A DNA stretch of 15,398 nt, taken from the NCBI GenBank assembly GCA_910587165.1, contig CAJUKP010000038.1, positions 1 through 15,398 on the forward strand, written 5' to 3'. The DNA comes from an uncultured Duncaniella sp. Its GTDB lineage: Bacteria > Bacteroidota > Bacteroidia > Bacteroidales > Muribaculaceae. Positions 6,315 to 12,784 of this stretch are shown in pieces. The translations under genes were made by a program, and so were the position numbers. The notes beneath the pieces were generated by a model. The model saw nothing but the letters and a program-made list of their open reading frames with translations. It had not been told where the DNA came from and searched no databases. How positions within the stretch are numbered: the first letter of the stretch is position 1; each line of letters starts with the position of its first letter.

Positions 6315-6355
6315 ACTCCACCGTCATCCCAGGTCATGGCGGTGGAGTTTTTTTC
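6315..6355 (+). terminator. Rho-independent terminator of smpB
   Basis: actccaccgtcat (6315-6327) pairs with atggcggtggagt (6336-6348), 13 positions with one G-T wobble and an 8-base loop. A run of T follows immediately (6348-6354). This is a textbook terminator. Confidence 0.9.
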
Positions 6356-6391
6356 TCCACCTCAGCCAATAGATTTTTATCGGTTTTTTCC

Positions 6392-6399
6392 TACCTTTG
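6392..6399 (+). promoter_or_regulatory. -7 element of the TPR regulator gene
   Basis: TACCTTTG fits TAnnTTTG and lies 20 bases before the ATG at 6420. No clear TTTG is found 19-21 bases upstream, so the promoter may be weak or need an activator. Confidence 0.55.
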
Positions 6400-6419
6400 C
6401 ATGAAAACCGACATATCCG

Positions 6420-8207
6420 ATGCATCATATTATCACATTCATCGCAATTGCCATCATCCTGTTCCTGCCCTCATGCGGAGGCCGGTCCAAAGTGTCAGCC
6501 ACACTCGACTCCGCCGAGACACTCATGGAGACCGATCCCGACTCTGCTCTCGCATTGCTGGAAAGCATTACTTGTGAGCGGCTTACAAACGATGACTTAA
6601 AAGCATTGTATGGGCTATTGACTGTTCAAGCCGGATTTAAGACAGGACAGAATGTGATGGAGGATTCTTTGATTGATATATCCGTTGCACATTATCGAAA
6701 AAGCAAGGATAAATCCAATCTGATGAAATCATTGTTCTATCAAGGTAAAATACGTTATAATTTACAAGATTATCCACAAGCCATTATCTCTGCCATCCAG
6801 TCTCATGAAATGGCTGTTGATTATGACGACTCATATTGGCGAGCCAAATCGGCAGAACTAATGTCTGATATTTTCTGCATGACAAAAAACAATAGCGAGG
6901 AACTCAGATATGCACAGGAAGCCGCATCACATTATCTTATTGCCGGAAAAGAAAGAAATCATCGGTTCTCAATCTGCGACATTGCAATCGCCTATTATAA
7001 TGATGACAACTTCCAACGTGCCATCGAACTCATTGACAGTATTAAACAAATAGCAAGTTCCACGCCGCAAGATTCAGCCCTGCTGGCATATTGCGAGCGG
7101 GCTTTATCCCATGCCTATTACAAAACCGGACGAATTGACGATGCATTCGAATCAATCGTCAATCTTTCATCCATGCCCGGCATATACAGCCTCTCGGCCT
7201 CTGATTTTAATCTTTTGGCAGAAATATCCATTGATGAAGATAATCTGGATGACGGCAGATTATACCTGAATCTCGCCGATTCAACCACCTTTGATCTAAC
7301 GGACAAAACGGTATCGACGCTTCCCCGTATACGCATATATGAGAAAGAAGAAAACTACCGGGAAGCGCTGAGACTCATGGACAGCCTGCTTAATTATCAG
7401 AATCAGGTTGTGGATCAACTTCTTGAACAATCGGTACTCTCTTCCCAACGCGACTATTATGAACTCAGAAGAAATGAAGAGAAACAACATTTGTCGTATA
7501 TGAGGAGTCTGACTCTGATCATTGGAATATTTTCTTTGCTTGTCATCATCTCGTTTATTTTATTCTACCGCTATCGTATAAAAGTCAAAAACCGGCTTGT
7601 TGAAGGAAAAATGGCCATGATCCATTCCATTACCGAGGAAAAAAAGAATGTCGAGAATAAGTATGGCGTGTTATTCACGAGTATAAAAGAGAAGGAGGTA
7701 GAGATTGCCAATCTGAATATACAGATTAAAGATCTTGATCTAAACCTAACGAAACAAAAGAACGATTCAAAACGGGATATGCTTGAAAGATTTGTCAAGC
7801 ATCAGGAAACCATTGAAGCATTGTTCAGGGACAAATGGGCCATGCTCAATATGCTAAGTACCGAATACTTCGAAAAAGGGACCACTCCTAAGACAAGGGC
7901 ACTTATAGTCAATAACGTCGAGGCAGAAATCATGAAATTCTGTGATAGAAAGAACCTGCGGCAACTTGAGAACTCAGTAAATGAGTATATGAACTCAATC
8001 TTAAAAAGATTGAGGGAGCAATGTCCGTTTCTGACAGAAGAAGAGATTAAATTCATCACTTTTGTCTATGCCGGTTTCTCATCAAGGACTATATGTCTGC
8101 TGACAGGCCTAAAGCCTAAAGGATACTATTCAAAGAAGTCTCGACTTGCAGATAAAATCCTCAGTTCAGATGCTGCAGACAAGGCCGAATTTGCATCAAA
8201 ACTATGA
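6420..8207 (+). CDS. Membrane-spanning TPR protein with C-terminal HTH-like segment (putative one-component regulator)
   Basis: A 595-residue protein. It starts with a lipoprotein-like signal (MHHIITFIAIAIILFLPSC, C19). A long helical region with tetratricopeptide-type repeats follows (about 28-350), beginning SAETLMETDPDSALALLESI. One transmembrane helix lies near 363-386 (SLTLIIGIFSLLVIISFILF). A charged coiled coil covers about 395-475. The last part, FLTEEEIKFITFVYAGFSSR then LTGLKPKGYYSKKSRLADKI, resembles the LuxR-type helix-turn-helix pattern. Taken together it looks like a sensor with an outside TPR domain and an inside DNA-binding end, a layout common in Bacteroidales, but the ligand and targets are unknown. 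The gene is clearly more AT-rich than the flanking core genes from about residue 45 onward, which suggests acquisition by transfer. Confidence 0.75.
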   Translation: MHHIITFIAIAIILFLPSCGGRSKVSATLDSAETLMETDPDSALALLESITCERLTNDDLKALYGLLTVQAGFKTGQNVMEDSLIDISVAHYRKSKDKSNLMKSLFYQGKIRYNLQDYPQAIISAIQSHEMAVDYDDSYWRAKSAELMSDIFCMTKNNSEELRYAQEAASHYLIAGKERNHRFSICDIAIAYYNDDNFQRAIELIDSIKQIASSTPQDSALLAYCERALSHAYYKTGRIDDAFESIVNLSSMPGIYSLSASDFNLLAEISIDEDNLDDGRLYLNLADSTTFDLTDKTVSTLPRIRIYEKEENYREALRLMDSLLNYQNQVVDQLLEQSVLSSQRDYYELRRNEEKQHLSYMRSLTLIIGIFSLLVIISFILFYRYRIKVKNRLVEGKMAMIHSITEEKKNVENKYGVLFTSIKEKEVEIANLNIQIKDLDLNLTKQKNDSKRDMLERFVKHQETIEALFRDKWAMLNMLSTEYFEKGTTPKTRALIVNNVEAEIMKFCDRKNLRQLENSVNEYMNSILKRLREQCPFLTEEEIKFITFVYAGFSSRTICLLTGLKPKGYYSKKSRLADKILSSDAADKAEFASKL

Positions 8208-8321
8208 CCGCAAACAGGGCCTTTTTCACGTGAAGAATATTTTGATATTCTGATACATAATAACCACATAGTATTCAATCGTTTAACCATAAGCACTGAA
8301 GAACATTCAGAAGACTGATTA

Positions 8322-8354
8322 TTTGGCGATATAGGTATTCAATTCATAACTTTG
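8322..8354 (+). promoter_or_regulatory. Promoter in front of a truncated ORF
   Basis: TTTG (8322-8325), a 21-base spacer and TAACTTTG (8347-8354) match both Bacteroidetes promoter boxes. The first ATG (8384) is 29 bases downstream and opens only a 29-residue frame. Confidence 0.7.
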
Positions 8355-8383
8355 CAATATCTGAATCACCAAAAATCACACCT

Positions 8384-8473
8384 ATGAAACAACCTTACAA
8401 ACCATTCATCCTCGTCTTGTTTGCGATGGTTACTCTACAAAATACAGTAGCCGCAACAACATTGATACCCTAA
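8384..8473 (+). pseudogene. 29-residue signal-peptide ORF, probable remnant of a secreted protein gene
   Basis: The frame encodes a good Sec signal peptide (basic MKQPYK, then PFILVLFAMVTLQNTVA, likely cleavage near AVAA-type VAA) and stops six or so residues later at TAA 8471-8473. The +2 frame just before the stop continues NIDTLNRICRIEIGQP before its own stop, so a frameshift followed by deletion is possible. It has a complete promoter. It could instead be a genuine tiny secreted peptide. No known family is recognised. Confidence 0.45.
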
Positions 8474-8589
8474 ACAGAATCTGCCGGATCGAGATTGGTC
8501 AACCCTGAGCAATAGAATAAAAATCTATGGCTTAGAAGGTCTCCATCGTACACTCATAAACACAAAAATGGGCTTTGAAATCACGTGTT

Positions 8590-8605
8590 CCAAAATTAAT
8601 TTTGG
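8590..8605. repeat. Perfect 16-bp palindrome, candidate operator
   Basis: CCAAAATTAATTTTGG is identical to its reverse complement. Half-site copies ccaaaat and attttgg recur at 8655-8661 and 8673-8679 around the next promoter's -33 box. This arrangement would suit binding of a dimeric regulator. Confidence 0.5.
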
Positions 8606-8674
8606 CCGATTCTCTACAACTCTGATTTACAGCATTTTGCATCTGTGGAAATTTCCAAAATGTGAAACTTTTAT

Positions 8675-8706
8675 TTTGGTAATATGGATTTTCAATTATA
8701 ATTTTG
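8675..8706 (+). promoter_or_regulatory. Orphan promoter
   Basis: TTTG (8675-8678), a 20-base spacer and TAATTTTG (8699-8706) fit the Bacteroidetes consensus. The only nearby start, ATG at 8739, gives a 15-residue frame ending at 8786 (MKLSFHPVSFIPASL). The transcript may be non-coding, a remnant, or a long leader for the LRR gene. Confidence 0.6.
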
Positions 8707-8854
8707 CATTACTTCAAATCGCAAAATCAACCTTCTCCATGAAGCTTTCCTTTCATCCGGTATCTTTTATCCCTGCTTCTTTATAACATACAGATAAAAG
8801 AGCTCGGACGTGGAAACAGGGACTAATTAAAAAATTAATAATCTTTAAAATATA

Positions 8855-8886
8855 TTTGTATTTTAGTGCATTTTGTTATATATTTG
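8855..8886 (+). promoter_or_regulatory. Promoter of the LRR protein gene
   Basis: TTTG (8855-8858), a 20-base spacer and TATATTTG (8879-8886) match both boxes. The ATG at 8915 lies 28 bases downstream. Confidence 0.8.
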
Positions 8887-8914
8887 CACTTTCACCAATC
8901 AAATCCTTACAATT

Positions 8915-10408
8915 ATGAAATCATTTGCAATTATGCTTGTTTCAGTTGTGGTGTCATTATACGCCACGGCTGCCGGAACGGGTCATCTTGATGTAAAGGT
9001 GACGGGGCCGGGTGAGCTTGGCGCGGTATTGGCAGACAAAGCCGCCACAGTGGAGTCGCTCGCCGTTGAGGGACCGATTGATGAAAGGGATTTCGCCACA
9101 TTGTGGGAATGTTCGTTCGAGGGCGAGCTCAGAAGTCTCGATCTTTCCAAGGCTCTCCCCGACGGCAATGCAATTCCCGACTCGGCGTTCTTTCACGAAA
9201 AAGCCCAGAGGGGGCCGTATTCCACCAACGAATACAGCTACAACAGATTGAAACTCACGGAGCTTGCCCTGCCCGAAAATCTCGTGCGTATAGGCAATTC
9301 AGCCCTGAAATGTCTTTTGATCAGATCATTGGAGATACCGGCGTCAGTCAGAGACCTTGGAGCATATTGCTTCGCCCGTTGCGATTCATTGAAGGAACCG
9401 GTGGCGCTGCCCGAAGGTCTGGAAGCCGTACCCGAAGGTTGTTTCTATTTCTGCCAATATATGACCGGTATCACAATCCCTGCCTCTGTGAAGATGTTGG
9501 GAGAAAAAGCATTCAAAGATTGCAACTCAATGACCGGAGCGCCATTGATCATACCCGAGGGGGTGACTGAGATTCCTGATTATTGCTTCAGTGGCTGTAT
9601 GGCGGTACATGAATTCAAGCTGCCGTCGACTCTTCGCTCCATCGGCAATCTGGCTTTCGAGGGTCTGATACTTGACACTCCATATATGATCCTGCCGGAA
9701 GGGCTGGAGGAGATCGGCGAGAGAGCTTTCGACAACAATACTTTCTTTGAGATAGAGATTCCGGCATCTTGCACCGAGCTGGGCCAAATGGCATTCATGA
9801 GCAGCCGCAGACTACGCAGCATGAGATTCGGCAGCGGATCACCCATCCGTGAGATTCCGGCAGGATTCGCGCTCTCATGCGACTCGCTCACCACATTGGT
9901 TCTGCCCGACGGTCTCGTCTCCATCGGAGATAGAGCCTTCGATTCGTGCAATTCACTCAGCGAGATTGATTTCCCCTCCACTCTCACAAGCATTGGAATA
10001 AACGCCTTCTTCGGCAACTCAATCATAGATCTTGTGCTTCCCGAGAATCTCGAGAAGCTGGGCGGCGGTTGCTTCGAACAGCGGGGGTCATCGAAACTGA
10101 AGAGCATCTGCTCGCTCAACCCCACCCCTCCCTATATCTTCTTCAGCCCGTTCTCTCAGGATCTCCCCACCGATATCCCCGTATATGTTCCGGTGGGAGC
10201 GGCCGAGACCTACCGCACTACCATGGGATGGAGAAACTTCACCAATATCATCGAGAGTTCCGACCTGCCGCCGACTGTGGGAATCGGGACGATTGTGACA
10301 GACACTACAGGGGAGGACATACCGGTCCATGACCTTATGGGACGCCGCGTGTCAAACCCGACAAAGGGTAATATATACATAAAATCAGGGAAGAAATATA
10401 TCCACTGA
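8915..10408 (+). CDS. BspA-like leucine-rich repeat secreted protein
   Basis: The start is set at ATG 8915 because it opens directly with a signal peptide (MKSFAIMLVSVVVSLYATAAG) and follows a full promoter. A longer frame from 8873 would begin inside that promoter. The 497 residues contain roughly ten repeats of the LRR_5 (BspA / Treponema) type, pattern LPEGLxxIGxxAFxxCxSL, for example ITIPASVKMLGEKAFKDC and LPDGLVSIGDRAFDSC, across about 80-430. A family-typical closing segment VPVGAAETYRTTMGWRNFT follows. The chain ends VHDLMGRRVSN and GNIYIKSGKKYIH, a tail similar to that of the first gene in the window. It is expected to be exported and surface-exposed, with binding or adhesion a possible role. 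Confidence 0.88.
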   Translation: MKSFAIMLVSVVVSLYATAAGTGHLDVKVTGPGELGAVLADKAATVESLAVEGPIDERDFATLWECSFEGELRSLDLSKALPDGNAIPDSAFFHEKAQRGPYSTNEYSYNRLKLTELALPENLVRIGNSALKCLLIRSLEIPASVRDLGAYCFARCDSLKEPVALPEGLEAVPEGCFYFCQYMTGITIPASVKMLGEKAFKDCNSMTGAPLIIPEGVTEIPDYCFSGCMAVHEFKLPSTLRSIGNLAFEGLILDTPYMILPEGLEEIGERAFDNNTFFEIEIPASCTELGQMAFMSSRRLRSMRFGSGSPIREIPAGFALSCDSLTTLVLPDGLVSIGDRAFDSCNSLSEIDFPSTLTSIGINAFFGNSIIDLVLPENLEKLGGGCFEQRGSSKLKSICSLNPTPPYIFFSPFSQDLPTDIPVYVPVGAAETYRTTMGWRNFTNIIESSDLPPTVGIGTIVTDTTGEDIPVHDLMGRRVSNPTKGNIYIKSGKKYIH

Positions 10409-10466
10409 GACAGCGGACAAAACGAATCCCTGAGATACTGATACTGATTAATGATTGGTAGCTACC

Positions 10467-10514
10467 GGAGGGGGCGGGCGTGGACAGGTAAAATAAATCG
10501 CAGCCGCTCCCTCC
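10467..10514. terminator. Weak bidirectional terminator between convergent genes
   Basis: ggagggggcgg (10467-10477) pairs with ccgctccctcc (10504-10514) with one G-T wobble. A 10-bp palindrome ggtagctacc lies just before it (10457-10466). There is no long T-run on either side. Its position between convergent stops (10408 and 10522) supports the role. Confidence 0.35.
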
Positions 10515-10521
10515 ACTTTGT

Positions 10522-10992
10522 CTACCTATCCGGCGGAACCACAAGGACACGCACCGTGCTGTCCGGTGAAAGGAGACGGATCCACACCGCAGACTTGTCA
10601 CGCCCCATCATTCTCGCCTCTGAAAGCATCACCTGACCGCCGCCCACCGTAAGCTCCGGGGCTGAATAGATGGAATCAGAACGCAGACCGCTGTGACTGA
10701 AAACAGCCTCGGTGGCCCCGTCGATATCAATCACTCTCACAGTCTCCGGATGTCCGGTGACAAACATCACTCCGCCACGATCGTAACGAAGGTTGAGATG
10801 CGGCCCTGTAAGACGCCACACGCCATCGGCAAGCTCCGGGGCAAAGGGTCGCGACGGATCCGTGGGCGAAGGACGCTCGTTGACGGGCGGAACCACGCCG
10901 GGGCCGTCACGGTGTGGCGCGTGATGCTCGCAGGCCATCGTCAGAAGTGACGCGAGGACTACCGGCAATAATGTATGCTGACTCTTTTTCAT
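10522..10992 (-). CDS. Small lipoprotein of unknown function
   Basis: A 156-residue protein with a lipoprotein signal MKKSQHTLLPVVLASLLTMAC (lipobox TMAC, C21), then a Pro-rich spacer (about 25-50). A beta-rich domain follows with GVWRLTGPHLNLRYDRGGV, VIDIDGATEAVFS and VWIRLLSPDSTVRVLVV. No named family is recognised. Its ATG overlaps the stop of the upstream EndoI-like gene as ATGA (10992-10989), so translation is probably coupled and the two products may act together at the envelope. Confidence 0.7.
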   Translation of the reverse strand: MKKSQHTLLPVVLASLLTMACEHHAPHRDGPGVVPPVNERPSPTDPSRPFAPELADGVWRLTGPHLNLRYDRGGVMFVTGHPETVRVIDIDGATEAVFSHSGLRSDSIYSAPELTVGGGQVMLSEARMMGRDKSAVWIRLLSPDSTVRVLVVPPDR

Positions 10993-11960
10993 GGCTCTAT
11001 GATGATCAACACACGGCCGGTCAGGCCCGTGGATTTTGAGGTGAACATGACATCATGATGTCCCGGGCCGATAGCCGCGGCCTCCACAGACGTCCCCTTC
11101 ACCGCGCGGCCGTCTATGCTCCAGCTGGCATCCGCCGGGGCGGACGGCGTAATGAGATGGATCGTATCTGAAAGACGGTAACGGGAATGGAGAGGCACCG
11201 GTTCCCCCGGCTGCACATAGACCTCGCCGGCCTTCTCGCCCCAGAGATACTCGGCATATTCAGGATGGCTCACAAATGGATTCTCATTCCCCTGCAGCCG
11301 TGTCATAAGCCGGTTGAGTCCGAACTCCTCCTCAGCGGGAGGATATGCCCTGTGCCATCCGAGAAGCATCTCCACGGCGTATGCCGTCAGTGCGGGATAA
11401 GTGTCGCCTGAGAACATCGTGTAGGCCTTGGGGCGCATGGCCGGCTGGGGATACATCACAGCCATATAGAAATAAGCCCTGGCAAGGCGTCCGCGGATAC
11501 TCTCGGGCGGGGAATAGAACCCGGCCTCGATGGTGCCGAGAAATCCTGTGCCCGCGCTCCACAGCGGAGTCTCGAACTTTGCCGTGGTTACCACACCGGG
11601 CGGCAGATCGGCACGGTGGCGCATCACATCGGCCGAAGCCGGAAACCAGTTGGCAAGATCGCGCGTCACGGTATCGCCATACGTGTCAAGCTCACTCCAC
11701 CATTCCGGACAGACAAGTCCCGAATTCTGATAGCCGGCGGGGAGCCTTCCGGCCTCCACGCTGACCTCGCATCCCCCGAAATGATCGGTGGTGGTGAACG
11801 TGAGCTCATCCAGAGCGGCGAGCCGACTGGGCGCGCCCCACACACGGATCACCTCGGCCATCCCCTCGCCCCTTTTACCACTCACGGGCATCTCCACATC
11901 CGGGAAACCGGATGCGGGGATGCCCGCAAGCAGCAGGAAGGCTATGAGCTTCCGCTTCAT
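10989..11960 (-). CDS. Secreted endonuclease I family protein, apparently catalytically degenerate
   Basis: A 323-residue protein with a Sec signal peptide (MKRKLIAFLLLAGIPASGF). The central region follows the EndoI / NucM fold as I know it. SPPESIRGRLARAYFYMAVMY (about 150-170) matches the family FEPxDxxKGDxARxxFYMxxRY. TYPALTAYAVEMLLGWHRAYP and RLQGNENPFVSHPEYAEYLW (221-240) match its C-terminal half, with the conserved QGNxNPF. The usual REHSFPKSW motif is not found; the aligned segment reads GLVCPEWWSE. The usual DLxHLxP reads DLANWFP (101-107), with N104 in place of His. Nuclease activity is therefore doubtful. Residues about 247-323 form an Ig-like C-terminal extension. The gene lies 33 bases after lpxA on the same strand and probably shares its transcript. 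Confidence 0.75.
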   Translation of the reverse strand: MKRKLIAFLLLAGIPASGFPDVEMPVSGKRGEGMAEVIRVWGAPSRLAALDELTFTTTDHFGGCEVSVEAGRLPAGYQNSGLVCPEWWSELDTYGDTVTRDLANWFPASADVMRHRADLPPGVVTTAKFETPLWSAGTGFLGTIEAGFYSPPESIRGRLARAYFYMAVMYPQPAMRPKAYTMFSGDTYPALTAYAVEMLLGWHRAYPPAEEEFGLNRLMTRLQGNENPFVSHPEYAEYLWGEKAGEVYVQPGEPVPLHSRYRLSDTIHLITPSAPADASWSIDGRAVKGTSVEAAAIGPGHHDVMFTSKSTGLTGRVLIIIEP

Positions 11961-11993
11961 GATGGAGAGATTATATGGGTTTGTCTGAGCTTC

Positions 11994-12770
11994 TCAGACA
12001 TAACCGCGGACAATGCCACGGTTGGAATTGCGCACGAAGAGGATGATCTCATCCCGCTCCTTCGATGCCGGGAGCTCGGCCTCGATGCGCGCGATGGCAT
12101 CGGAGTTGTTGAGTCCGGAAAGGTAGAGATAGCGGTAGATCTCCTGAATGTCGCGGATGGCCTCATTGGTGAATCCACGGCGGCGAAGGCCGATGGAATT
12201 GACACCGGCGAAGGCAATGGGCTCGCGGCCGGCCTTGATGAAGGGGGGGATGTCCTTGTTGACGAGCGCGCCACCCTGGAGCATCACGTGCGAGCCGATG
12301 TGGCAGAACTGATGGACGAGAGCGCCGCCGCCTATCACGGCAAAGTCATCGACCACCACCTCTCCGGCAAGCTGCACGGAGTTGGACATGATCACATTAT
12401 TGCCCACCACACAGTCGTGGGCCACATGACAGTAAGCCATGATGAGACAGTTGGAACCCACGACGGTCTTACCTTTCGAGGCAGTGCCGCGGTGCACTGT
12501 GACACACTCGCGTATCACGGTATTGTCGCCCACGATGGCGATAGTGTCCTCGCCCCTGAACTTCAGATCCTGTGGAGTGCCCGACACCACAGCACCGGGA
12601 TGGATTGTGCAGTTTTTGCCGATACGCGCCCCATCCATGATGGAAGCGTTCGACATGATATGTGTGCCCTCGCCGATCTCCACATTCCCGGCTATGGTGA
12701 CAAACGGATCTATCACAACCGAGGGATGGATTTTGGCATCGGGATGTATGTATGCTAAGGGTTGATTCAT
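11994..12770 (-). CDS. lpxA: Acyl-ACP--UDP-N-acetylglucosamine O-acyltransferase LpxA
   Basis: Catalyses the first step of lipid A synthesis, transfer of a 3-hydroxyacyl chain from acyl carrier protein to UDP-GlcNAc, in the cytoplasm. The 258 residues (E. coli 262) show the hexapeptide-repeat left-handed beta helix (AYIHPDAKIHPSVVIDP onward). Other signatures are HPGAVVSGTPQDLKF (57-71), the catalytic region CHVAHDC with H118 as the expected general base (H125 in E. coli), and a helical C-terminal part with GLRRRGFTNEAI. It begins 14 bases after the lpxC/fabZ stop and belongs to the lpx operon. Confidence 0.97.
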   Translation of the reverse strand: MNQPLAYIHPDAKIHPSVVIDPFVTIAGNVEIGEGTHIMSNASIMDGARIGKNCTIHPGAVVSGTPQDLKFRGEDTIAIVGDNTVIRECVTVHRGTASKGKTVVGSNCLIMAYCHVAHDCVVGNNVIMSNSVQLAGEVVVDDFAVIGGGALVHQFCHIGSHVMLQGGALVNKDIPPFIKAGREPIAFAGVNSIGLRRRGFTNEAIRDIQEIYRYLYLSGLNNSDAIARIEAELPASKERDEIILFVRNSNRGIVRGYV

Positions 12771-12784
12771 GACACTGTGGATTT

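Larger units (their letters stand above)
8474..8854. other. AT-rich non-coding stretch with palindromes and an orphan promoter
   Basis: No convincing gene is present. A frame at 8568-8786 has an implausible composition and is not called. The stretch does contain a perfect 16-bp palindrome (8590-8605), a 10-bp palindrome ggaaatttcc (8647-8656), an inverted pair ccaaaat/attttgg (8655-8661 with 8673-8679) and a full promoter (8675-8706). It may be the scar of deleted genes or a regulatory region. Confidence 0.5.

Noticed and set aside
8225..8251. ttcacgtgaa palindrome and agaatat/atattct hairpin after the TPR gene as a terminator
   Set aside because: The stems are short and AT-rich with no T-run after them. 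Kept only as a weak hint that the TPR gene lacks a clear terminator.
8568..8786. A 72-residue frame in the AT-rich gap
   Set aside because: It has an implausible composition, no promoter at the right distance and crosses the palindromes and a promoter.
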